A DNA stretch of 64,000 bases. Source: Ureibacillus massiliensis 4400831 = CIP 108448 = CCUG 49529. Lineage in GTDB: Bacteria > Bacillota > Bacilli > Bacillales_A > Planococcaceae. The stretch lies in assembly GCF_000772965.1 (NCBI RefSeq), contig NZ_JPVQ01000009.1, positions 1 through 64,000 of the forward strand, written 5' to 3'. A program made the translations under genes and the position numbers. Shown one piece after another: positions 1-7,928 of the stretch. A model generated the notes under the pieces. The model was not told where the DNA came from. It saw only the letters and a program-made list of their open reading frames with translations, and did no database searches. Numbering within the stretch: position 1 is the first letter of the stretch; every line of letters begins with the position of its first letter.

Positions 1-85
1 ATCCGCATTTTAAAATGGATTGTACTTTTCTCTTTATGTCCCAGCCTCTTTTTGCATATCATACATTCTATTTACTTGTCATAAA

Positions 86-117
86 ATGTGTACAACGGTT
101 ATACAATCGTTATACAC
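86..117. repeat. Short phased direct repeats / operator-like dyad left of the ABC operon
   Basis: Two 11-base steps ending in TTATACA (ACGGTTATACA and ATCGTTATACA) follow a related GTGTACA. The same stretch has inverted ends, GTGTA at 88-92 and TACAC at 113-117. It lies just past the stop codon of the ABC permease and probably belongs to the control region of a gene beyond the left edge. The half-sites resemble the TGTATA/TATACA dyad in front of the GntR gene at 1990-2008, so both may bind the same regulator. That link is inference. Confidence 0.4.
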
Positions 118-119
118 CC

Positions 120-740
120 TCAATATTGCTTCTTCTCATACCATCTCACCGAAACAAAATATGATATTACTAATACCACTAGAGAAGCGATAGGTAATAA
201 ATTCAAGTACTGCATTAACTGGTTCAAACCAATTTCTCTAATGAAATATTGAACAAATCCAGTAGAAAATACGGGAATAAAGACAATAGCAAAAATAACG
301 AATTTCCCTGTTTGCATTCCAAATTTAATATAAATAGGTATTGTAACAGATAAATAAATCAATGAAGTTGACAAAATTAATATAAAACCAGAAAAAAGAT
401 CCTTGAAAGATAGCAGATGAATAAGCTCACTCGAAAAGTAAACGATAGGTGATAGAATAATAAGAGTCACAATAGTCAGTAAAATACCTAAAATAAATTT
501 ACTTTGTACAATCGTTTTTCGCTCAATTGGTAACGTATTAACGAACTTATTCCAATGACTCATTTCTTCAAATGAAAAGGTTGTAGATACTTGTAATGCA
601 GAATAAATAAGTGCCATGACAATCATTACCATACCCATCTCTGTCATAAATGATACGACAATAAAGAAGATAAAGATGAGTGACATTAATTTGAATTGTT
701 TACTTAGTATAAGAAGATCTTTTATCAATAAAGCGCGCAT
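120..740 (-). CDS. ABC-2 type transporter permease
   Basis: This 206-residue protein is almost entirely hydrophobic, with about six predicted membrane segments, and looks like the ABC-2 family membrane subunits that pair with YtrB/BcrA-type ATPases. It begins inside the 3' end of the ATPase gene (41-base overlap), so the two are translationally coupled and surely form one transporter. An AAAGGGG ribosome site precedes the ATG. Together with the GntR gene upstream it makes a three-gene leftward operon. The substrate is unknown; such small exporters often respond to cell-envelope antibiotics or peptides, but nothing here shows that directly. Confidence 0.8.
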   Translation of the reverse strand: MRALLIKDLLILSKQFKLMSLIFIFFIVVSFMTEMGMVMIVMALIYSALQVSTTFSFEEMSHWNKFVNTLPIERKTIVQSKFILGILLTIVTLIILSPIVYFSSELIHLLSFKDLFSGFILILSTSLIYLSVTIPIYIKFGMQTGKFVIFAIVFIPVFSTGFVQYFIREIGLNQLMQYLNLLPIASLVVLVISYFVSVRWYEKKQY

Positions 741-1587
741 TAGAAGGGGCCCCTTTCACAAAAAATAACATTATCTCTTCAATTGTTGGCTTTATAAGTT
801 CAAATGCTGTACTAACCTGATGTCGTTTTACAAGAATTTCAAACCCAAAGCTATTTTCCCGAACTGCAATAATCGCATCTTCAGGGAGGTCTTTTGATTC
901 ATCTAACGTACCTCTCCAAATCGCGTAATCATATAAGAGGATATCTTTGCTCTCGCTAAATAATATTTCACCATCATGGATGAGTGTAATGTAATCAGCA
1001 ATTTTTTCAAGATCGCTTGTAATGTGCGAAGAAAACAATATGCTATTCGTCTCGTCCTGCATATATTCTAAAAATAAATCGAGAATTTCATCCCTTACAA
1101 TTGGATCGAGTCCGCTTGTTGGTTCATCTAAAATTAAAAGCTTTGGATGATGGGAAAGGGCAATTGTAATCGATAGTTTCATCTTCATACCACGGGATAG
1201 CTCTTTAATGGATTTATTCTCGGAAACCTTTAATTTTTTTAGCAGATTGAAATAATATGCTTCATCCCAAGTGGAAAAAACACTTTTCATAATGGAATTA
1301 ATTTTTTTTGCTGATAACATATCAGGGAAGTGAATATCGTCAAAAACGACACCGATTTGTTCTTTTATTGCTTTTTCATTTTTTACATGGTGTTGCTCGA
1401 ATATGTTTATTTCACCGTAATCCTTTTTTAATAAATTTAAAATACATTTTATTGTTGTTGTTTTCCCAGCACCATTTTCACCTACAAAGCCCATAATGGT
1501 CCCTTTAGGTAATGTAAAAGAAACACCCTTTAATTGAAATTGATGAAATTTTTTTGATAAGTTTCGTACTTCAATCGCATTTTGCAT
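700..1587 (-). CDS. ABC transporter ATP-binding protein
   Basis: This 295-residue ATPase has a Walker A motif (GENGAGKTT, about residues 36-44), a signature region (LSRGMKMK) and a Walker B motif followed by LDEPTSGLD and an SSH switch histidine. The signature LSRGM rather than LSGGQ is common in the BcrA/YtrB exporter group. The stop codon of the upstream GntR gene touches this ATG (TAAATG), with a GGAGGAAG ribosome site inside the end of that gene. It powers the overlapping permease. The C-terminal ~90 residues after the ATPase core are poorly conserved in type and may contact the permease. Confidence 0.88.
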   Translation of the reverse strand: MQNAIEVRNLSKKFHQFQLKGVSFTLPKGTIMGFVGENGAGKTTTIKCILNLLKKDYGEINIFEQHHVKNEKAIKEQIGVVFDDIHFPDMLSAKKINSIMKSVFSTWDEAYYFNLLKKLKVSENKSIKELSRGMKMKLSITIALSHHPKLLILDEPTSGLDPIVRDEILDLFLEYMQDETNSILFSSHITSDLEKIADYITLIHDGEILFSESKDILLYDYAIWRGTLDESKDLPEDAIIAVRENSFGFEILVKRHQVSTAFELIKPTIEEIMLFFVKGAPSNARFIDKRSSYTK

Positions 1588-1965
1588 TTATACTTCCTCC
1601 TCTAGTAATAGCGAAAGTAGATCTAACACTTCTTTAGGTGGTAAATCTGCCGTTTTGGCAAGTTGAACTGCTTTTTGTAGATGTTCTTCTACTTGCCTTA
1701 ATAATTCCTCACGTAAAAAATCTTGATTGCGCTCTGCAACAAAGCTACCTTTTCCAGCAACAGTTTCAATAAATCCATCACGTTCTAAATCTGCATAGGC
1801 TCTTTTCGTTGTCATAACACTAATTTTTAAATCCTTTGCAAGACTACGGATTGATGGCAGGGGGTCTCCTGCAATTAGTTTTCCTGAAAGAATACTTTGT
1901 TTAATTTGTTGAGTAATTTGTTCATATATTGGTTTGTCACTTGCATTACTTAATTTAATAATCAT
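1588..1965 (-). CDS. GntR-family (YtrA subfamily) transcriptional regulator
   Basis: The protein is 125 residues, the usual short length of the YtrA subfamily: an N-terminal winged helix (residues about 10-75, containing LPSIRSLAKDLKIS and TTKRAYADLERDGFIE, GKGSFVA) and only a short C-terminal helical dimerisation tail, with no effector-binding domain. YtrA-type proteins normally repress their own operon, here the downstream ABC ATPase and permease. AAGGTGGTG precedes the ATG. A TGTATA-N7-TATACA dyad overlapping the promoter at 1990-2008 is a plausible operator. Confidence 0.88.
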   Translation of the reverse strand: MIIKLSNASDKPIYEQITQQIKQSILSGKLIAGDPLPSIRSLAKDLKISVMTTKRAYADLERDGFIETVAGKGSFVAERNQDFLREELLRQVEEHLQKAVQLAKTADLPPKEVLDLLSLLLEEEV

Positions 1966-1989
1966 TGTTGCACCACCTTATTCCACAAC

Positions 1990-2029
1990 TGTATATACAC
2001 AGTATACACAGATGTGACAACCTTGTCTA
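1990..2029 (-). promoter_or_regulatory. Promoter and dyad operator of the GntR-ABC operon
   Basis: Read on the minus strand, TAGACA (2029-2024) and TATACT (2006-2001) are 17 bases apart, a good sigma-A promoter. The inverted repeat TGTATA-N7-TATACA at 1990-2008 covers the -10 element and the start point, the usual placement of a YtrA-type operator. Autorepression is inferred from this geometry and from the family. Confidence 0.6.
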
Positions 2030-2053
2030 TTGAAAACTTTTTATTTGGGCATC

Positions 2054-2081
2054 ACTCATGATTTAATCGCTGCATATGCTA
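2054..2081 (+). promoter_or_regulatory. Sigma-K-like promoter of ymxH-dpaA-dpaB
   Basis: The sequence AC (2054-2055), 17 bases, then CATATGCTA (2073-2081) fits the mother-cell sigma-K consensus (AC, 16-17 bases, CATANNNTA) exactly. The predicted transcript would start near 2088, just ahead of the ribosome site at about 2094-2102 and the ATG at 2108. Dipicolinate synthase is a known sigma-K regulon member in B. subtilis, so location, motif and function agree. Confidence 0.65.
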
Positions 2082-2107
2082 ACAATGAGCTCGGGAGGAG
2101 GGAAAAC

Positions 2108-2374
2108 ATGCTGTTATCGGAGCTTGCTGAAAAAGAGCTAATCGAAATGGAAAATGGCGTTCGTTATGGCTATTTAGCTGAAACAGAATGCGTATTTGAT
2201 CCGAAAACTGGAATAATTTACGGTTTTGAATTGGCAGATCAATCTGCTAAAATACCTTTTCAAAAGAAAAAACCAGCACAAACGATGTTTATTCCATGGG
2301 AAGAAATCCATTTAATCGGTGAGGATCGAATTCTATTTCGAAAAGCAAAACCAACAAGAAAACAGTATGAATAA
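2108..2374 (+). CDS. ymxH: YlmC/YmxH-family PRC-barrel sporulation protein
   Basis: An 88-residue small protein beginning MLLSELAEKEL, matching the start and length of YmxH/YlmC PRC-barrel proteins. A longer reading with a TTG at 2030 is possible but has no ribosome site, whereas GGGAGGAGGG sits correctly before the ATG at 2108 and the sigma-K-like promoter lies between the two. The stop overlaps the start of dpaA (TAATG). In B. subtilis ymxH is likewise the gene directly before spoVFA. Its role in sporulation is not defined; PRC barrels usually mediate protein or RNA contacts. Confidence 0.85.
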   Translation: MLLSELAEKELIEMENGVRYGYLAETECVFDPKTGIIYGFELADQSAKIPFQKKKPAQTMFIPWEEIHLIGEDRILFRKAKPTRKQYE

Positions 2375-3150
2375 TGGTAAATGAGAAATGGCTTATAATT
2401 GGTCAAGATGCGAGATTAAAAAGCTTAGCGAAAAAGTTAAGTAATGAAAATCGTACTGTTTATTACAAAAACGAAACCGTTTGGAATGAAGATTTAAATC
2501 GAACAGCTATTGATTTTGAGCCCAATATGGTTGTATTACCAATCCATCCTCTACCAATCCATGTACCGATTGTATTAGGATTAAAAAATTCTAAAATATT
2601 TGCAGGAAAATTAAATGAAGAATGGCAAGAAATTTTAAAGGGGCAAGAAATTCATTTTTATTTACAAGATGAATCTTTTATTTGGAAAAATGCGGCATTG
2701 ACAGCCGAGGCATTTCTTTCATTTTTCTATAATACAAAACAAGCAATCTACGGAAAAAAATATATCATTACAGGTTTTGGGCGTGTCGCAAAAATGCTTG
2801 CCCATGCTATAAAAAGTATCGGTGGCGAGGTTTGTATAGCTGTTCGTTCTCATATTCAACTAAATGAGGCGAAAGCATTTCAATATGAAGCGGTATATTT
2901 AGATCAAGTTGCAAGTATAGAAGGAGATATCTTCATCAATACGATTCCTGCGAAATGGTTCGATGAGAATTTTAATAGTACCATTAAAATGCCAATATAT
3001 GATTTAGCTTCCTCTCCAGGGTGTTTACAAGATGATGTAATTCGTGTGAATTATGAATTGTTGCCTGCACTACCTGGAAAGTATTTTCCACAAGATGCAG
3101 CTCATGTTTTATATGAATCAATAATTGGACAAATAAAGGGGAGAGAATAA
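2374..3150 (+). CDS. dpaA: Dipicolinate synthase subunit A
   Basis: This gene encodes the dehydrogenase-like subunit of dipicolinate synthase, which makes the spore-core calcium chelator from the dihydrodipicolinate branch in the mother cell. A Rossmann motif is visible in the middle (IITGFGRVAKMLAHA, about residues 130-145), followed by FINTIPAKW, IYDLASSPG and a C-terminal LPALPGKYFPQDAA, all in SpoVFA order. At 258 residues it is about 40 shorter than the B. subtilis protein, mostly in a divergent N-terminal domain. It overlaps ymxH and dpaB by one base at each end (TAATG both times), so the three are coupled. Confidence 0.9.
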   Translation: MVNEKWLIIGQDARLKSLAKKLSNENRTVYYKNETVWNEDLNRTAIDFEPNMVVLPIHPLPIHVPIVLGLKNSKIFAGKLNEEWQEILKGQEIHFYLQDESFIWKNAALTAEAFLSFFYNTKQAIYGKKYIITGFGRVAKMLAHAIKSIGGEVCIAVRSHIQLNEAKAFQYEAVYLDQVASIEGDIFINTIPAKWFDENFNSTIKMPIYDLASSPGCLQDDVIRVNYELLPALPGKYFPQDAAHVLYESIIGQIKGRE

Positions 3151-3740
3151 TGCTAGAAGGAAAACGTATTGGACTTGGTATCACTGCATCACACTGTACG
3201 TATGAAGATGTAGTACCGAAAATTACGCAATTTACGGAGGCAGGGGCTACCGTTGTACCGATCATTACACATTCTGTATTAACAGCTGCTACTCGATTTG
3301 GAACAGGAGAAGAATGGATTGAGAAAATTGAATCGATAGCAGGGGAAAAGGTTGTTTCATCTATTGTAGAAGCAGAACCATTTGGCCCAAAAAATCCACT
3401 TGATGCAATGGTAATTGCACCTATGACAGGTAACTCCATTAGTAAATTTGCAAATGCAGCAACTGACAGTCCTGTGTTAATGGCAGCAAAAGCAACATTA
3501 CGTAATGGATCTCCTGCTGTATTAGGCATTTCTACTAATGACGCCCTAGGTTTAAACGGTATTAATATAATGAAGCTATTAAATTCAAAAAATATTTACT
3601 TTATCCCATTTGGTCAAGACGATCCATTTAACAAACCTAATTCATTAATTGCAGATTTCACTAAAATGCGCGAAACAGTGGAATATGCACTTCAATATAA
3701 AAAACAATTACAGCCCTTATTTATCCAATATACGAAATAG
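3150..3740 (+). CDS. dpaB: Dipicolinate synthase subunit B (flavoprotein)
   Basis: A 196-residue flavoprotein of the HFCD/UbiX-like fold and the partner of DpaA. Visible features are the N-terminal GLGITASHCTYEDV, the PMTGNSISKFANAATDSPVLMAAKA block typical of SpoVFB, and a C-terminal YFIPFGQDDP. Length matches the family (about 200). It starts on the last base of the dpaA stop codon, ensuring equal synthesis of the two subunits. No clear terminator follows, but a separate promoter for asd lies in the next 80 bases. Confidence 0.95.
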   Translation: MLEGKRIGLGITASHCTYEDVVPKITQFTEAGATVVPIITHSVLTAATRFGTGEEWIEKIESIAGEKVVSSIVEAEPFGPKNPLDAMVIAPMTGNSISKFANAATDSPVLMAAKATLRNGSPAVLGISTNDALGLNGINIMKLLNSKNIYFIPFGQDDPFNKPNSLIADFTKMRETVEYALQYKKQLQPLFIQYTK

Positions 3741-3761
3741 TCAAAATTTATCTTACATTTC

Positions 3762-3791
3762 TTACACAAATGATTTAATTTATGATACAAT
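3762..3791 (+). promoter_or_regulatory. Sigma-A promoter before asd
   Basis: TTACAC (3762-3767) and TACAAT (3786-3791) are 18 bases apart. This would let asd-dapA be expressed in growing cells independently of the sporulation promoter upstream. Confidence 0.5.
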
Positions 3792-3833
3792 TTTCAACAT
3801 TATGTAACTAGTTTTTGAGGAGAGATGACAAGA

Positions 3834-4871
3834 ATGACAAAGCAATTAACAGTTGCAATAGTGGGTGCAACAGGCGCAGTAGGATCAAAAATGAAAGAAC
3901 AGTTAATTAAACGTAAATTTCCGATTAAACATATAAAATTTCTTGCTTCTGCTCGTTCAGCGGGGAAAGAAATCGAATTTGATGATAAATCCTATATTAT
4001 TGAAGAAGCTACACCAGAGGCTTTTGAAGGTGTTGATGTAGCACTTTTCTCTGCTGGTGGTTCAGTATCGGCAAAGCTAGCTCCAGAAGCTGCTAAACGT
4101 GGTGCTGTTGTTATTGACAATACAAGTCACTTCCGTATGCATCCAGAAGTGCCATTAGTTGTACCAGAGGTGAATAGAGGAGACCTAGCAAAACATAACG
4201 GCATCATTGCAAATCCAAACTGTTCGACAATTCAAATGGTTGTAGCGTTACAGCCAATTCGTGAAAAGTTTGGTTTATCTAAAGTGTTAGTTTCTACTTA
4301 CCAAGCAGTGTCAGGTTCTGGTGTCTCTGCGATTGAAGAATTACGTACTCAAAGTGAACAATGGGATGCGGGTAAAGATGTTGAAGCAAATATTTTACCA
4401 GCTAAATCTGATAAAAAACATTATCCAATTGCACGTAATGTACTTCCACAAATCGATGTGTTTACTGAAAATGGTTTCACATACGAAGAGATGAAAATGA
4501 TTAATGAAACGAAAAAAATTATGCATTTACCAGAATTGCATGTAGCTGCAACTTGTGTGCGTGTTCCTGTCGTTTCAGGTCATTCTGAATCGGTTTATAT
4601 AGAAGTTGAAAATGATGCTACTATTCAAGATATTTTTAATGTTTTAAAAGATGCTCCTGGAGTTGTACTTCAAGATGATATATCGCAACAAATTTATCCA
4701 ATGCCAATTTATGTTGAAGGTGAAGATCCAGTATATGTAGGTCGTATTCGTCAAGACTTAGATAATAAAAAAGGCTTCCATCTTTGGATCGTTTCAGACA
4801 ACTTACTAAAAGGTGCTGCACTAAACTCAATTCAGATTGCAGAAGCGATGCTTGAGGACAACTTACTATAA
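3834..4871 (+). CDS. asd: Aspartate-semialdehyde dehydrogenase
   Basis: Reduces aspartyl phosphate to aspartate semialdehyde with NADPH, the branch point to lysine, diaminopimelate, threonine, methionine and dipicolinate. The N-terminal [10 protein letters not shown] nucleotide motif and the catalytic cysteine in NPNCSTIQ (Cys130) are intact, and 345 residues is normal. An ATG at 3825 also exists but lies immediately after the GAGGAGAG ribosome site; the ATG at 3834 has the proper ~9-base spacing and is chosen. dapA follows after 18 bases. In B. subtilis the aspartokinase gene dapG lies between these two; it is absent here. Confidence 0.96.
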   Translation: MTKQLTVAIVGATGAVGSKMKEQLIKRKFPIKHIKFLASARSAGKEIEFDDKSYIIEEATPEAFEGVDVALFSAGGSVSAKLAPEAAKRGAVVIDNTSHFRMHPEVPLVVPEVNRGDLAKHNGIIANPNCSTIQMVVALQPIREKFGLSKVLVSTYQAVSGSGVSAIEELRTQSEQWDAGKDVEANILPAKSDKKHYPIARNVLPQIDVFTENGFTYEEMKMINETKKIMHLPELHVAATCVRVPVVSGHSESVYIEVENDATIQDIFNVLKDAPGVVLQDDISQQIYPMPIYVEGEDPVYVGRIRQDLDNKKGFHLWIVSDNLLKGAALNSIQIAEAMLEDNLL

Positions 4872-4889
4872 TAGGGGTGTATTTCTAAA

Positions 4890-5792
4890 ATGGACTTAGG
4901 TAGAATTGCCACCGCAATGGTGACGCCATTTACAGAAAATGGTCAAATTGATTATGATGTATTAGAGCAAATCATTGAATATTTAATCGCAAATGGTACA
5001 GATACGATTGTAGTATGTGGAACAACGGGTGAAGCTCCTACTTTATCTACAGAAGAAAAGCTTCAATTGATAGAGTTTACTGTAAAAAAAGTTAACAAAC
5101 GTGTTCCAGTCGTAGCTGGTACTGGGGATAACGAAACTCATTATTCAATTGAAATGACGAAAAAAGCGGAGGCACTTGGTGCGGATGCAGCAATGTTGGT
5201 TGCTCCGTATTACAACAAGCCAAATCAACGTGGGTTATACGAACACTTTGCGGCTATTGCAAAAGAAACAACTTTACCACTAATTGTTTATAATGTACCT
5301 GGTCGTACAGGTGTAAATGTAGCAGCGAAAACAACAATTGATTTAAGTAAAATTCCAAACATACAAATTGTGAAAGAAGCAAGTGGGAACTTAGATCAGA
5401 TGACAGACATCTTAGCAAATGTTTCAAAAGATTTTTATGTTTATAGTGGTGATGACGGTTTAACATTACCTTTACTTGCAATTGGTGGTCGAGGTGTAAT
5501 CTCCGTAGCTGCACATGTTGTTGGAAACGAAATGCAAGCGATGATTCGTGCCTTTGAAGAGGGACGTCACGCGGATGCTGCTGAAATACATCAAGCTTTA
5601 TTACCATTAATTCGTGAGCTTTTCTCTAGTCCAAATCCAGTACCTATAAAATATGCAATGAGTAAGGTAGGCTTTAGTATTGATAAAGTAAGACTTCCAT
5701 TAGTTGCATTAGATAATGAGGAAAAGTCCTCTTTTGATCGTGTATGGAATGAATTTCAAGAAAAAGCCAAATGTTTTAAAACTCATTCTTAA
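4890..5792 (+). CDS. dapA: 4-hydroxy-tetrahydrodipicolinate synthase
   Basis: Condenses aspartate semialdehyde with pyruvate, feeding both cell-wall diaminopimelate/lysine synthesis and spore dipicolinate. The Schiff-base lysine is Lys162 in IVKEASGN, the GTTGEAPTLS substrate loop is at about residues 44-54, and the YNVPGRTG motif holds the catalytic tyrosine region. The 300-residue length is a little over the usual 290. AGGGGTG precedes the ATG. It is cotranscribed with asd and ends at a terminator 20 bases downstream. Confidence 0.97.
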   Translation: MDLGRIATAMVTPFTENGQIDYDVLEQIIEYLIANGTDTIVVCGTTGEAPTLSTEEKLQLIEFTVKKVNKRVPVVAGTGDNETHYSIEMTKKAEALGADAAMLVAPYYNKPNQRGLYEHFAAIAKETTLPLIVYNVPGRTGVNVAAKTTIDLSKIPNIQIVKEASGNLDQMTDILANVSKDFYVYSGDDGLTLPLLAIGGRGVISVAAHVVGNEMQAMIRAFEEGRHADAAEIHQALLPLIRELFSSPNPVPIKYAMSKVGFSIDKVRLPLVALDNEEKSSFDRVWNEFQEKAKCFKTHS

Positions 5793-5806
5793 CTGAAAAG
5801 AAAAGT

Positions 5807-5839
5807 GAGTGCCTGGCATTATTGTCGGGCGCTTTTTTT
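5807..5839 (+). terminator. Rho-independent terminator after asd-dapA
   Basis: A GC-rich hairpin (GTGCCTGG with TCGGGCGC, including G-U pairs) is followed by seven T residues at 5833-5839. Confidence 0.8.
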
Positions 5840-5875
5840 GCATGCAAAAGGAAATCCATGTATTTCACTTTTTAT

Positions 5876-5904
5876 TTGTGATATATCCAATCACACCGTA
5901 TAAT
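5876..5904 (+). promoter_or_regulatory. Sigma-A promoter of rnjB
   Basis: TTGTGA (5876-5881) and a perfect TATAAT (5899-5904) are separated by 17 bases. Transcription should begin near 5911, leaving a leader of roughly 227 bases before the rnjB start codon. Confidence 0.75.
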
Positions 5905-5911
5905 GGGTATT

Positions 5912-6137
5912 AAGTGGTTGTTTTGTTCGGGTATTCAACTTTATTCAGCATGGGAGTAAATTCTCATGAAATCGGGTCAAATACAAAAACATTATTCAAT
6001 TCAGCAACGTTATCTACGTTCGCTGAATAAAGTTGAGCCTCCTGCATTTGGCACAGATTTTGGAGAGGGGTTAATCGTTCTAACACGATTCAAAATCTGT
6101 TCAACCGCAAGGGGCGCATTTATTAGGAGGAAAAAAA
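5912..6137 (+). ncRNA. Structured 5' leader of rnjB (candidate cis-regulatory RNA)
   Basis: The leader contains a perfect 14-base inverted repeat (CAACTTTATTCAGC at 5936-5949 with its complement at 6022-6035) enclosing two small hairpins (around 5950-5967 and AACGT/ACGTT at about 6006-6020). A second domain has ACAGATTTTG (6053-6062) pairing with CAAAATCTGT (6091-6100), capped by AATCGT/ACGATT (6073-6078 with 6085-6090) and carrying a G-rich internal loop GGAGAGGGG. The ribosome site AGGAGG at 6125-6130 lies 25 bases after it. No T-box (GGTGGNACC) or known riboswitch core was recognised. A 63-codon frame starting at 5966 overlaps rnjB and is judged non-coding. Confidence 0.5.
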
Positions 6138-7805
6138 GTGACAATAACAAAAAATGAAGTAATCCGAGTAATCCCTCTGGGTGGAGTTGGAGAAATCGGG
6201 AAATCGATGTACGTAATCGAAATCGATGAGGAGCTTTTTGTCGTGGACAGTGGCTTAATGTTCCCAGAAGATGAAATGCTTGGAATTGATATCGTTATTC
6301 CAGATATAACATATTTAGAAGAGAACAAAGAGAGAGTTAAAGGGATTTTTCTAACTCATGGTCATGAAGATGCCATTGGTTCAATCGCCTATGTATTACA
6401 AAAAATACAAGCCCCTGTTTATGGATCAAAGCTGACGATTGCTTTAGCAAAAGAACATTTAAAAGATTTACCTGCTAAACATCATGTGAAATTCTTTGAA
6501 GTAACAAATAAAAGTCGTATGAATTTCAATTCAACTTATGTGACATTTTTCCATACAACGCATAGCATTCCAGATTCACTTGCTGTTGTGTTTCATACTT
6601 CTGAAGGTGCGATTGTTTATACAGGTGAATTTAAATTTGATCAATCGGCTAAAGGTAAGTTTAAGCCAGATATAGCAAAAATGGCTCAAATAGGTGATGA
6701 AGGGGTATTTCTTTTACTTTCTGAATCAACAGAAGCTGAAAGACCAGGCTATACGACAAGTGAAACAGTGATAGAAGAAAAACTAGCAAAATATTTTTAT
6801 TCAGCCCCTGGTCGTATTTTAGTTGCAGTATATGCTTCTAACTTTATACGTATTCAACAAGTCTTTACTCAAGCTCAAGTGTCACATCGAAAAGTGGCTG
6901 TAGTTGGTAAAAGCTTGGAGAAAGTCATAAACATTGGTGTGAATCTTGGTTATTTAAAAATTGACGAAGAAACTTTAATACCAGTTCAAGATATCCATAA
7001 ATATGAGGATGACGAAATTATTATTATTGTGACGAGCAACCAAGGAGAACCACTTGATGCGCTTGATAAAATAGTTCGCAAGCAACACCGAGAAATCCGA
7101 ATTAAAGATACGGATACAGTGCTTATTACATTTACACCTTCCCCAGGCATGGAAATTCAAATGGGGAATGCGATGAATAATTTAGCAAAAGCTGGAGCAA
7201 CAGTTCTTTCTACGGATAAAAAAGTCCATGTTTCAGGACATGGAAGCCAAGAAGATTTAAAGCTAATGTTAAATCTTTTAAAACCTAAATATTTTATCCC
7301 TATGCAGGGCGAATATCGTATGTTAATTGCCCATTCTAAATTAGCGCAAGCAATTGGTATGCAAAAATCTCAAATTTTTATTGCTGATAAAGGCGATATT
7401 GTTGAATATAAAAATGGGAAAATGCGCATGAGTGGTCGTGTCCAAGCAGGAAACGTATTAATCGATGGAATTGGTGTTGGCGATGTAGGAAATATCGTTC
7501 TTCGTGATCGAAAGCTCCTATCTCAGGATGGTATTTTTATCGTTGTTGTAACTTTAAACCGAGCACAAAAGAAAATCGCATCTGGTCCTGAAATATTATC
7601 ACGAGGATTTGTTTATGTACGAGAATCTGAAGAATTGATTGTCGAAGCTACAGAGCTTGCCCGTGGAGTCATTGAGAAATATGTAAGTAAAGATACATTT
7701 GAATGGACAAACATTAAACAAGAAATCCGAGATACATTAAACACATATCTATTCCAGAAAACAAAACGACGTCCGATGATTATTCCGATTATTATGGAAT
7801 ATTAA
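6138..7805 (+). CDS. rnjB: Ribonuclease J2
   Basis: A 555-residue metallo-beta-lactamase/beta-CASP RNase that works in a complex with RNase J1 in mRNA decay and 5' end processing. Identity as J2 rather than J1 rests on gene position (before ftsK/spoIIIE) and end-to-end similarity of motifs: IPLGGVGEIGKSMYVIE, MLGIDIVIPDITYL, VSGHGSQEDLKLMLNLLKPKYFIPMQGEYRM and RRPMIIPIIME at the end. The metal motif at residues 73-79 reads THGHEDA, lacking the last histidine of HxHxDH, as expected for the weakly active J2 subunit. Start is a GTG at 6138 after AGGAGG. It has its own promoter, leader and terminator. Confidence 0.93.
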   Translation: MTITKNEVIRVIPLGGVGEIGKSMYVIEIDEELFVVDSGLMFPEDEMLGIDIVIPDITYLEENKERVKGIFLTHGHEDAIGSIAYVLQKIQAPVYGSKLTIALAKEHLKDLPAKHHVKFFEVTNKSRMNFNSTYVTFFHTTHSIPDSLAVVFHTSEGAIVYTGEFKFDQSAKGKFKPDIAKMAQIGDEGVFLLLSESTEAERPGYTTSETVIEEKLAKYFYSAPGRILVAVYASNFIRIQQVFTQAQVSHRKVAVVGKSLEKVINIGVNLGYLKIDEETLIPVQDIHKYEDDEIIIIVTSNQGEPLDALDKIVRKQHREIRIKDTDTVLITFTPSPGMEIQMGNAMNNLAKAGATVLSTDKKVHVSGHGSQEDLKLMLNLLKPKYFIPMQGEYRMLIAHSKLAQAIGMQKSQIFIADKGDIVEYKNGKMRMSGRVQAGNVLIDGIGVGDVGNIVLRDRKLLSQDGIFIVVVTLNRAQKKIASGPEILSRGFVYVRESEELIVEATELARGVIEKYVSKDTFEWTNIKQEIRDTLNTYLFQKTKRRPMIIPIIMEY

Positions 7806-7837
7806 AAATCATTTAATGAGGCATGGGAAAACGTAGC

Positions 7838-7886
7838 AAAAAGGGATTTTCTTAACCGAATAAACGGCTAAGGAAATCCTTTTTTC
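7838..7886 (+). terminator. Terminator after rnjB
   Basis: A long stem (AAGGGATTTTCTTAACCG with CGGCTAAGGAAATCCTT, a six-base loop and a few G-U or mismatched positions) is flanked by A and T runs. It could terminate in both directions. In B. subtilis tepA and ylzJ lie here before spoIIIE; they are absent. Confidence 0.8.
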
Positions 7887-7928
7887 TTAAATAAACATAA
7901 GATTTCATTACAGAATTGGGTGAAGTAA

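Noticed and set aside
2984..3529. 181-residue minus-strand frame opposite dpaA-dpaB
   Set aside because: It is antisense to well-supported genes, with no ribosome site or recognisable domain.
5905..6137. T-box or known riboswitch before rnjB
   Set aside because: No GGTGGNACC T-box bulge, specifier arrangement or known aptamer core was found.
5966..6157. 63-codon frame upstream of rnjB as a leader peptide
   Set aside because: It runs through the structured leader and overlaps the rnjB start out of frame, and has no recognisable domain or strong ribosome site; the RNA structure explains the region better.
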